Assembly (NCBI GenBank): GCA_963970005.1
Contig: CAXAMN010022917.1
Coordinates: forward strand, 25,087 to 89,086
Source of the DNA: Durusdinium trenchii
Lineage: Eukaryota > Sar > Dinophyceae > Suessiales > Symbiodiniaceae
Reading direction: 5' to 3'
DNA: 64,000 nucleotides
The position numbers were made by a program, and so were the translations under genes. Each line of letters opens with the position of its first letter. Within the stretch, counting starts at the first letter, position 1. The notes beneath the pieces are model-generated. The model was not told where the DNA came from and ran no database searches. It worked only from the letters and a program-made list of their open reading frames with translations. Positions 21,301 through 33,300 of the stretch are shown one piece after another.

Positions 21301-24300
21301 ACTGCAACTCAGTTGCGCCAGCATAAGTGGTACCAGTAATGGAATTGCCAAGCACCTGTCGGATCTCAAGACGCGTCTGCCTTCCCTCACCACATCCACT
21401 GGCTGACATGCATCGGTCCCCTGCCATGCTGAAGGAGACGGACATGCATCGGTCGGATGAAACGCCTGGCTGCCATGTGTCGTCATTGGACGGTAAGTAC
21501 CCTTCTGGGTGTACGGTGTATAAGTATATGAATGCATATATATATATACATATACGCCACCTGAAAGGGATGCCACAAGTGAAGACCACCATGTCGATGT
21601 TAAAACCATCCTACACCTGTTAGATCCTGTTAGTATCCTCTGTGAACATGGGTGCTTCCCATCGCTCCCCATTGTCCTGTCGACAAGTGGCCAGGGCAGG
21701 AGTCAATCACGTGCCAAGGTCAGTTGGGGGTAGGTCAGAGTTCCCCATTTTCCACACCCATGACACCCCAGCCAGAAACCTGACCTTTGCTGCGATAAGT
21801 AACACGCGAAGGCGGTGCAGCATGAACGGCCTCATTGATGAAAATGGGGTTGTTGGAGACGATGCCCGCGGTGAGGTGGTTGGGCATACGGTTGATGGCT
21901 TCGATGACCTCTTTGGCACGGCGGCATGGCCTCTTCCCGCTGAAAACATCAACATGCATACAAAAGCATGCATATGGGCAGAACGATGCGAGGTGTGTGC
22001 TCGCAAGATCTGATTGACTCAGCCACAACTGATGTAGAACGAGGTCATTGTCCCAAAATGATTCCAAATGACCTGTCAGGCAGGCACAAGGTCTGATGTA
22101 GCCGGACCCGACTTCAATTAGAAAATGGAACATGGACCCATTAAGAACGGTACTTGCGCCCATGTACGAACATTGCTATGATGAAGATGGACCATGGACC
22201 ATTGTCCGACAATGAGACTCCAGGTGCAAACAGTACAAACATGGCATGTATTAGGATATGATTCTTCAAAGTAGCCTTTCGCTATCCATAGTTTGAGCTG
22301 ACTTAGGAACGATCCTTGACTCCATCAAGGCTACACCACAGCTGTGGCATTCAAGGCACAAACACCTATATACATATACATAGAATCTATCTAAACCACC
22401 CTAAGTGGGGGACCAGAGTCTCTGAAAACCGCTTCATTTGCCACAAAAACACGTCCACCTCAGCGGTTTGGTTTGCGTTTTTTTCTCGTTTCTGTGTGTG
22501 AGGGGAGGGGGAGGGGGAGAAAAGGCCGGAAAATATGCACGCGAGAACGCGCCATTGTGGGTGTGGCACCTTGGACTGCTGGCCCTCCTTGTAGTCCACC
22601 AACACCTACGTGTGTCAACGTTCACAAAGGGCGAGAGATGGCGTGTTTGTATGGCATCCTGCTGGATGGAAGGTGCAGGCATTGCACAAAAAGCGACTAC
22701 TGTATTCTAGAGATCAAACAAAATAGCTATATAATTATATAACAATTGTACTTTTCATTTGTGAACATCGCATCACTGCGCTAAAAGTGTAGCAATACAG
22801 CAATACCTGGCGCTAATGAGGGAACATGAAGGCATCCTCCGGGCGGGCTCACAGGGTCATTTACGGCGCAGCTCTTGTTGAAAGTGTGACCAGTGCACGG
22901 AAAAGGACCTGCGCCAATTAAGGCGCAACTCCTGCAAAGTAAAGGTCCGCCCCAGCGGGTGGAGACGGTCAAAAACAACAGCCCACGCGCGGGCCCACTG
23001 TCAGGTTCTAGGCACACTCGGACTGATAGAATACATCTACAGAACTGCATGTTACATATACACGGACCCCAGGTCCATCACCCCAACTGATTGCTCTACC
23101 TTGCCCGTGTTGGGGGGGCTTGGAGCCGAAGACCGCTGCCCCAAGCGCGCGGGCCTGGAAGGGTCCAAAGAGCTCGGTGGTGGCCATGTCGAAGCTGCCA
23201 GAGTCCTCCAAGGCCTGAACGGAACACCAGAGCAGTAAGCACCTGAACGGAACACCAGAGCAGTATGCAAGAAACTGAAATGACAAATATCATGTGTATT
23301 CGTTATGTAGTAATTGCATCGATATTGGTCATGATAGAATGTTGCATCTCAAATACTAAAACAAACCGAGCAAACGATCGAGGGAGTCTGAATAGAATCC
23401 CTACCACCAACAAAAGTAGCAGCAGCAGTAGTAGCAGCAGCGGTCGTTGAATTTCTTGTAGAGAGAAAAGACTTATCATTATTCCAAACCCCTAAGCAAT
23501 TCCTACTATTCACTTTCCCTGGGCTTGTGCACTACCCCCTTGAAAAAATTGGAGCAATGAACTCGTTGAGTTTTAATAAGCGTTTTTGAAAACGATTTCC
23601 AGGTCAGGACTCAATGAATCATATGAATCAAGCAAACCTCAGGAGAGCTAAGTAAGGATTTTGAAGGGGAGCAATAGCAGGACAATAGAAAAGGAAACGA
23701 ACACACACACACACGCTGTGCAAAAATACTATTCCCTCCCATCCAACTATTCAGGGTGTTGGAATATTTTGGCGAGCAATATCTAAAAATCCCTCCCATT
23801 TGACCAATGAGGATCCAACATTACCGTAGGTGAGTGGAATCTTTGGGCTCTAAATATTCTCCACAAAAATGAATTCATCAAACCCATATAGGGCTCCAGC
23901 CTCAGTCGTACCTCGTTCGCGGTCCCTCGCTCCGCCTCAATGGGAAGCCGCACGGCCGTCGGCTCGACGGCGCCATACCTGAGATCCCAACGGCGACCCA
24001 GTCGTCGCTTCTGGGAGAGGAGCGCGTTTCGGTCGGCATGTGTCGTGTCGGGTGCCTGCATGGGGTGTGACAGTGGTTTCAAGAAGTGTGTTTCACATAG
24101 AAGCAATTGAAGTGTTTTTTTGGTTGCTTGTCCGCTCGGATCAAGAGAACACATTCTTTTCACAAAATATCTCACCACCTTGACCCTGACCCCACGCACT
24201 CCACACTCTCCACTGCACATCTGCTAATTCTAAAGCCTGAATTGAGCCGCAAAATGACAGACCTTGTGGTTATGGGCCTCTTGAAGAAGCCTGGACTTGC

Positions 24301-27300
24301 GTCTAGCAGATTTCACACAAAGAATTAAGAATTGCAAGAACATGCCTTAAAAGCTTTTTATGTGGATTTGCCAGGCAGTTCTTGTTGCACAAGACTGTTA
24401 ATTTGCACTTTCAACCACAATGTGACTCAAGCAAGCACATTCACATTCAATTTATTGCACTTTTGTTTGTGCCACTACAATATGCCACAAATGCCTCCAC
24501 AGGAACGCATCCAGCAACAGAACGGGACACATTGGCAAAGTGGTTGTGATCCGACATGGTTTGAGGTTAAATTCCACACGCTTTGCTCGAAAAAAAAAGC
24601 TGGTTGTGATTGAGCTAGAAGTTCTACCCCCTTCCGCAAGTCATTCTAGTCGATGGATTAATCGTCAACGATTCTAAAGTGCACAGTGCACACACAACCC
24701 CCCACCAAAAAGAACGACATTCTAATAATAATTATGCGCCGTGACACATGGCTGTCAGTTTTGAGATCCCCGGGTTCACTTAAGCCTTTCAAGGGGTCAA
24801 CCAACGGGACCCTCAAAGGATCACTTTGAAGACACTGAACAACCAACTTGGAAACAGGGCCTGCCAGGTCAGGAAGGGCACCCGATGCTATGAAGTTGTT
24901 TTTTGCTAAGCAAGATTCAAGGTACAGTGCCATCACAATCGTTTGGTAAGTAAACACCGGGATTTTCGATTGAAGTGTAGGTGTTGGCTTGGTGATGGGG
25001 TGCCAGCTGCCAGCTCCTCGCCTCTTTTCACCCCATGCCCGACATCTTCCTCTTCAGCTGGCGCATTTGGCGCCCCGCGAGGGACAACGCCACCTCCACC
25101 GTGCCGGCGGCCACTTTGTAGCGCACCTTCGCAGGACGGCAAGTCGTCTCGCTGCTCGAAAAAGCCTCTGGTTTCAAGGGAGGTGGCCCACTGACTAGCT
25201 ACCCATGCTGCGACAAGGTCTTCTCAAGACCATGCACTCCAAAAACAACCTATACACAACAAGCCTACGCAAACAACTTATGCAATCGCCTCCGCCTTCA
25301 GCCTACACAAGCCTACGCCAACCCACCAGTATCAAAAAAGCAGCCTATGCAGCACTGAAGGAGTTCCCGCTTCATCTTCTTTGGATCGTCCAAAAACACA
25401 CACACACTACTCAACTGTGTCCTCACAAGGTATACGTTTGATGTTGTTAGACTCTCTAACCCACGCCAAACCCCAATCGAAACGGAGGATCTGACAGGTG
25501 AGGCAAAAGGCTTGCTCATATACTTGTCTATACATAAAGACATAGGCATGTATATATGTAGTCATTATGAATGATGTGATATATAGTATATATATGCAAA
25601 ACGCACAGCATTTTACCCTACTCCACGTTGTCTTTAGGACCGAGACGCCCCTAGGCAGGTGAAAGATAGGGTTCGTTGCTGCCATCGCAATTTCATGGTA
25701 GCGAAGAGCCTGGTTGCACCTTGAGTTCGACGAAGAGGTGCAGGCTCGTTTTGATCCAGGTGAAGTTGGGTTTGCATCTGAGCCAGTTGGCGAAGGGTGC
25801 ATAGAAGATGAGTCGAGAGAATGTTCCTAGCTATGATGGCACGCCAGAGACCCTTCCTAGCTACAAGGAGAAGGCCATCCAGTATGCCATGACCATAGAA
25901 TATCACAAGAGGTACCTCTGTGGGCCACGGCTCCTCCAGTCATTGACAGGTGTGGCCAAGGTGATCACGAGATCGCAGACCCTGAAGAATCCACAATGGT
26001 TGTCCCATCCTAGGGGCGTGTACCAGCTGTTGGAGTTCCTTGAAGAGCAGTTGGCGAAGCCCAGCCTGGTGGACGCCAGTAGGCATGTGCTCAAGTTTTT
26101 CTACAACCTCAATAGGTCCCGTGGTGAGAGCATGACAGAGTGGATCGCCAGGCACACTGAGGCATTGTGGGAAGCTTCAGCGGCTCTTCGTCGGGTTCAA
26201 AAGGAGTTTGGAGAACCCACCAAGTCCAGCAGCTCGGAGGGACATCGGCCGGTGTGGAGTGACTGGGGTCAAGATTCCGTGAACACGGGTTCAAGAGGCG
26301 AGACGGAGGAGGTGCAGGTTGAGACCACCCAGGAGGAGACTCCAGATGGGGAAGAACCACAATGGCATGGCACAGTGTGGACCTGGAATTGGGCAGGTTC
26401 AAGTGATGGCTGGTCGGCAAAATCTTGGCATTCCGCTGAGTATGAGCCCCCAACAACATGGGATGTGAGTGAAGAGATCTTCATTCCGGAATTCCTAGCT
26501 GGGTTTCTGCTGTTACATCGCAGTGGATTAGATCCCAGTGAGAAGTCCAACATCCTTGGCTCCATCAAGGGCAAGTTCAACACCGCCACAGTTGGAAAGG
26601 CCTTGAGAGAACAGTGGTCTGATGCAGACTTGGCAAAACGTGACAAAGCAAAAATGAACTCTGCATTGTGGGCCACCGAGGAAGCCGACGACGATGCCGA
26701 AGCCTTCCTGGGGGGAACAGGAAGCCATGGCAGAGGACCTTGAAGGAGAACAGCTCGAAGCCTTTTGGGCTGAACAAAGTCGCATTGAAGAGGCGAAAGC
26801 CGCCATCCAGACGGCCAAGACCACCTTGCGAGAAGCCAGGTGGAATCAGAAGCAGTTGAAGTTGGGCCGCAACTACTATCCTCCACGCCCGTTCCCACGG
26901 GATGGAGGAAAAGGTGGCGGCAAGGGCAAAGGGGGCATCCAATGCTTCAAGTGTGGAGGCCCGCACTTCCAGAGCCAGTGTCCACAACGGACCAAAGATG
27001 CAAAGATAGCAGAGGAGGCGGCAGAGATCGCATTTGGGGCCATGGAACTGGCCAATAGCGCACGATCCCAAGAGCTTGATCCAGTTGAGCAGGCTCAGAT
27101 CGTTCAGGCAGTGGCTGAGCAGTGCATGGGCATCATCGACTCCGGCGCCACTGCGTCCCTTGGGTCCTTGGAAGCCATGGAACACCTGGCCAGGAAGAAC
27201 CTGGAGGACAAAGGTGACACTCGCATGGAGTTGAACCTGGATCGGAAGCCAATCTTCCGATTTGGGAATGGCATGACTAAGGAGTGTGTTTCGACTGCCA

Positions 27301-30300
27301 AGGTCAACATGGACGCAGGTCAGAAGAAAGGCAGCATGGAGGTGCACATCCATGACGCTCCCGGTCAGCCAGTGTTGATCTCCCGCAAGGCACTTCGATC
27401 GTTGGGAGCCGTGATCGACTTTGGTACGAACGAAGTTGTGTACAGGCAGGTTGATGCATGCACAGTAGTTCCCTTGCAGGAGGCACCAAATGGCCACCTC
27501 TTGATGCCATTGACAGGCAATCTTTTGAATGGGGGCACATCAAGGAAGACTGAATTTAAGGGTCTTCATGATGAGTAGGGATTCCGCTCCTCTGGCGGTA
27601 TGGACACGTCAAAAGGTCAGGGGAGTGAATTTTTGGGTTGTCGACTGGAAAACCAGTCTTTGGGGATTGAAGACATTGAGTTTAAGCAATGTCCATGTTG
27701 TGAGTTGATCGCATTTCGTAGGGAGCGATGTGATTTTTGTGAAGAGGGGGAGTCGCCTAGGTTGAGAAATGACAAAGCTCAACAAACCCACAAACCACAC
27801 AACCAACCACATACCACACAAAGCAACAACATGTCATCGAACGAACAGCAGTCTTTCAGCACTCAAGCCTCGGACGATCACTTCAGCCGTGATTCACCAC
27901 CGCATCATGCCCGTGCCCAAGACCAAGGCAGAGTGGCTCCAGCGCTTGGCCGATCATGGGGAAGTGGTTCCATCATCCTGGACGGTAGCACAGATGAAGG
28001 CACGCTGGTCCGAGGTCGAGGAAGAGCAAGGACTGAAGATCAAGTCAGACCTTCAGGCCAAGCTCCAACAACTCCGGACAGCCAGTCGCAAGAAGGGAGA
28101 GCTCCTCTTGTTTCTCGAGGAGATGGGCATGAAGGTGAGCTCAAACATGACTGTCAGTCAGCTGATCTCCAAAGGCGAGGAACAGATCCACAGTCAGTTC
28201 GAGCCGGAGAGCAACGAGCTGGTGGGGTTCGGGAAGCATGGGGACATGACCTATGCACAGGTGATGGAACAACATCCCTCATACATCCAGTGGGTGATCA
28301 CGACAGCCCGAGAGTCCGATTCTCCGCATTGGAGGCTCAAGCGGTTGGCGCAATGGTCAAGTCAACAGCGCAGTTCTCAGGCAGTGAATCGCAGCTCAAA
28401 GACTCAGGCCGGCAACACCAAGGGCAGCAGTTCCGTGGGCAGTTGCTCCATGGTCGACCCGATAGACATCAGCACTCCGCCCTCCAGCAAGGGATACAAA
28501 GAGCAAGATGTCCAGAAGGAGTTGGCACAGATCGAAATGATGAAACAGGAACTGGCCGAGAAGATGAAAGCAGTGCAAGACAAGGAGATTGCATTGGAGG
28601 TGGAGAAAGCAGAGCTGAGTTACCCGTCGGGCCGCCACAAGAACCGGAAGGAGACCTGAGTGAAGGAGAGATTTTTCTCCAGCCACTTCCAGAAGAAACG
28701 GCACTTCAAATCGCTCGAACTTGGCACATACAAAAGAACCCATTCAGTAGGACATGGCAAGCACTTGTTTGGACCAAGAGGCCTTTACTTGTTGAGCTGG
28801 CATGTTTTTCTGATAGTCGTTTGAGCAGTGAAGTCGAACGTCGTTTTGGGAAGGGGGCAGCAATTCGTTTAGCAGAGTGGAACGGGGCAGACTTGGAGAC
28901 AGAAGCAGGTGTACAGTTAGCCATGCAGAAGATAAGGAAGTTAAGACCAGTGCACTTGTGGATATCCACAGAATGTGGGCCTTTTTGTCCTCTTCAACGG
29001 CTAAACCGAAGAACCCCTGAACAGTGCAAGAACCTTCAGGAAAAACAAGACAAGGCTAAGCAGCAATACCGGGGGGGCTCTACGAGTGGCTGAACAGGGT
29101 TGGCAGGTTGGGACACAAGTGCATTGGGAGTGGGCTCAAAAGAGCGAGGCATGGTCATTGGATTTTTTTCAAGACTATGAACACCAGCACAGTCTCAAAA
29201 GAGTGGACTGCAATGGTTGCACCGTGGGATTGAGGACCAGAGATGGCAAACAAGCATTGTGCAAAGCATGGAGAGTTAGCACCAGATATGAACCTATTCT
29301 CAAACACTTGGACTTGCATTGCCAACAAAACCACCCAAAAGGCAAGTGCGAGAGTGGTGAAGCAGCGCACACAGCACGATACACCGAGCCGTTCGTGCGC
29401 AAAGTCGTTGATGCATTGACTGAGTGTGAAACCTGGTCCAGGCTTGTGGGGGAGTTTGACAAGAAGGAGACCGCAGAAGTGGCCCAGGCAGCAGGACAAG
29501 TGAGGGCCGTGGCAGAAGGTGAGATCCTGACAGAGGAAGAGAAACAGCAGGTGATCGCAAAGATACAACACATTCACAGAAGCACAGGTCATGGTAGTAT
29601 GCACAACCTTGTGAAGGCACTAGAAGATCGAGGATGTCATCCACATGTTGTGCGTATTGCTCGTGAGTGGAAGTGCAGTGTGTGTGACCATCGCAAGAGA
29701 AGAGACCCAAGACGTTTTGCAACATTGGAAACAATACCTCAGAAGTGGGAAAGAGTTCAACTGGACTTTGCCACATGGATGCATCCAAGGACAAAGATCA
29801 AATATCATATCCTGGTGATCATCGACGAAGCAACGAGGTTTCGCATGGCAAGAGTCACAGCAGAGGGGAAAGGAAACACCACCAAATGGGACAACATCCG
29901 GGAGGTCCTTGAGCAACAATGGTTTTCAATTTTTGGATGGCCACAAGTGTTGAGGACAGACAGTGCAGGCCCATGGTGTTCCGACGAAGCAGACAGATAT
30001 TGTGCAGACAAAGGCATTGAACTGATTCCCATACCTGGAGAGGCTCATTGGCAGGCAAGCATTGTTGAGGGAGCTATCAAAAGCTTGAAGGGCATGCTAG
30101 AAACCTTGAGTCGTGAATTTCCAGAGATCGAGGTGACCGAGTTGTTGTCTAGAAGTGTTTGGGTATGCAATAGTGAGGAGCAATACAAGGGGTACACTCC
30201 AATCCAACAAGTGTTGGGCAGAGCACCAGACAGTACAGGGCGATTGTTTGAGAGTGAGGATACCAGACCAATACATCCTGGACTTCTCGATGACGGGGGG

Positions 30301-33300
30301 GTTCAAAGAAGATGTGAAGGTGAGATGTGCAGCCACCAAAGCCTTTGCTGAAGAACAAGCCAAAAGAAGGTTGGACAAGGCTGAACGAATGGGACATCGT
30401 TCCCAACAACAGTTCCTACCCGGAGACCTTGTTTACTACTGGAGGCAACAGGTTCCAGCAAAGGAGAGAACAACACAACAGGCAGGACAGTTCATTGGCC
30501 CAGCTCGAGTATTGGCAACAGAAACACGTCGAGATCCCAACCAAGAGTTACGACCCGGAACCATTGTGTGGATTCATCGGGGTGGTCGCTTGTTGCGGGC
30601 AGTGCCGGAACAGCTGAGGAAGGCTTCACCATATGAATTGCAGCTGGAAGAGTTGCGAGGACCAGTGGAGCTTCCATGGACCATAACTGCATTAGCAACA
30701 GATCCTGGGAGACGTACATACATTGACATCTCTCATGAACAACCAACCGACGAGCAATGGGAAGAGGCCAAAGATACACCCACCAAGAGGGAACATCATG
30801 GAGATCTTGCACCCCACAAACGACACAGGAGCAAACTACCAGTTCATCCACAAGGTCAGAAACGTCAAGAACGTGAGACAGAGACAACAGAAGGTAGTTC
30901 CAGTTCGAGCAGAGCAAGAAGAGAAGAAGATGACATGCTAGCAGCCTTTTGTGCATGTGAGGACAACTTACAGGCTATGGAGATTGCTATAGATCTTCCC
31001 ACATCCAAACGGGGACTCAACAAGTTCTTCAACAACCCAGAGGCATATGTATGCAATATGTTGAAGAAGCGACAGGTTGAGGTGCATGAGAAAAGGCTGT
31101 CCCCCGAGGAGTTGAAGAAGTTTACTGAAGCCAAGATGACAGAAGTCCGTAATTTCCTGGCTTCCGAGTGCTTCGAACTCGCCAAGGACAAGATCCCCGA
31201 GGAGAAGAAGGTCGTGGGCATGAGATGGTTGCTAAGCTGGAAGTACGGCGAACAGTATGAGGGAGGTAAGAAGGCAAAGGCCAGGGCAATCGTCCTGGGG
31301 TACCAGGACCCCAGATATTCGGAACGACAGACAGCAGCACCAACCCCTTCTCGTGCAGGTCGCCAATTATATCTCCAATACTGTGCTTGGAAAGGTTTCA
31401 AGATAGAAAAGGGAGATATTTCAGGTGCTTTCTTACAGGGCGATCTTTTGAATGAAGAGCTTTGGTGCAGACCACTGAAGGAGATCACAGATCATTTGGG
31501 CATCGCAGAAGGAACTCCAATGTTGATGCGTCGAGCTGCATACGGATTGGTACAAGCACCACTCCATTGGCATCAAAGCATCAACAAATACCTGACACAA
31601 CAAGGGTACAAACAACTCACACTGGAACCATGTTGTTGGGTGTGGCTTGACCAGTCAGGTGAGGTACAGAGCATTGTCCATGCCCATGTGGATGATTTTC
31701 TATTTGGCGGTAAACAAAACAGTACCATACATCAACAGCTGATGAGCAACATACGAGAAGCTTTCAAGTGGGGCACTTGGGAATCTCACAAGTTCATACA
31801 GTGTGGTGTAGAGGTGAGCCAACTAGAGGATGGGTCCATAGAGTTGAGACAGAACCAGTTCATTTCTGAGTTGGAAGAGATAAAGATCACTCGAGAGAGA
31901 AGCCGACAAACAGAACTTCCTACCACAGAGGCAGAGAGGTCACAGTTGAGAGGAGCACTTGGGTCATTGTCTTGGGTGACAGGGCAAACTTGTTTCATTT
32001 ACGCAGTGGATGTTAACATCTTGCTCACACAAATACCCAACAGTACCGTTCAAGTGATCAATACCACCAACAAGTTGATACGGGATATCAAGAAGGTCAA
32101 AGACCAACCATACCTGATCCACGCATTTGCAGAGAGTGAAGAGTTGGAATTGGTAGGATGGTCAGAAGCAGCACATGCCAACAGACCAAACAACGTTGAT
32201 TCCACAGAGGGAATATTCATTGGGATGTCCACCAGACAACTTCGAGGTGGAGAGGAGGCTCCGGTGACACCAATCCATTGGCGCTCCGGAAAGATCGAAA
32301 GGGTATGTCGTTCCCCCGCAGCAGCTGAAACCATGGCAGCACCAGACACCGAAGATGACTTAACCTACTTGAGGCTCTTGTGGAATGAAATGAAAGGATT
32401 GACAATCAATACTTACAACATTGATGAGTCAGTGAGAGCAACAGCAGGAGTATTAATTGTGGATGCCCGCAATTTATACGACAAGTTGGTTCGGGCAACT
32501 CCATGTGTAAAGGGTGCTGAGAAACGCTCAACAATAGAATCCATTGGACTTCGACAAAACCTCGAAAGAGGACAGACAGAAGTCAGATGGGTCGATGGGG
32601 GTGGCATGCTGGCAAACGTGCTCACTAAGGTACAGGAGAAAGTTCAGGGATGGTTGTTCATGCAGCTGGGATTTCGTTGGAAGATAGTTCATGACGACCT
32701 ACATGCATCACAACGGAAGAGGCGAGCAGCCGGACTCGAACTCGTTGACATACAACACAAAGTGCACACACAGCAACAGCAACAGCAACGACAACAACAA
32801 ATACAACAGCAGCAACCGTGACTACTTAAAAGAGTGGCGACTCCCCAAAGAACAAGTTCCGTAGTTGAAGGAATAGGGGGGGTGTGCAAAACGCACAGCA
32901 TTTTACCCTACTCCACGTTGTCTTTAGGACCGAGACGCCCCTAGGCAGGTGAAAGATAGGGTTCGTTGCTGCCATCGCAATTTCATATATATATATGTGC
33001 GATACATATCCATAACCGGCTATAAAATAAATGAACAAATATATATATATATATAATGCCAACCTCCAATTAGGCAACCCCCCCCTATTAGTCTACCCAG
33101 CGTTCAGGCCCCAATAATAAACTAATTTGAACTATCAGTCACCACCCTCTAATAAAAATTTTGCTTGGCTGAACCCCCCCCTATTAGTCTACCCCCTCTC
33201 CCACCAGGAAAAATATATTTACTTAAATATATGTGTGTTTAATTAGTTTTGTTCTTTTTGCCTTTTCAATATCTTTTGGTCCACGGTGAAACTGATCTTC

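Larger units (their letters stand above)
25595..32985 (+). mobile_element. Ty1/copia LTR retrotransposon
   Basis: A 7391-bp element with identical 101-bp LTRs beginning TG and ending CA, a primer-binding-like site directly after the 5' LTR, and a purine tract before the 3' LTR. Gene order is gag, zinc knuckle, protease, a central module, integrase, reverse transcriptase, RNase H, which is the copia order. It sits in an AT repeat; TATATA flanks both ends, consistent with a 4-6 bp target duplication, though the repeat makes this ambiguous. It is antisense to ALDH12 within an intron. The coding frame is broken at several places, mostly at G-runs, so autonomous activity is doubtful as assembled, but identical LTRs suggest recent insertion. 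Confidence 0.95.

Noticed and set aside
22853..22931. 79-nt minus-strand exon between GCAG and GTGAGC
   Set aside because: Splice sites look perfect but no frame is both open and in phase with the flanking ALDH12 exons, and the family alignment has no room for it.
23100..23154. Longer version of the GPFQ exon ending at a GT donor (AAG|GTAGAG)
   Set aside because: The added residues do not match ALDH12 and the phase would not fit the next exon; the GC donor at 23155 fits exactly.
26577..27497. Minus-strand ORF of 306 codons
   Set aside because: It is the antisense shadow of the copia gag/protease coding strand and has a Cys/His/Leu-rich composition typical of such shadows.
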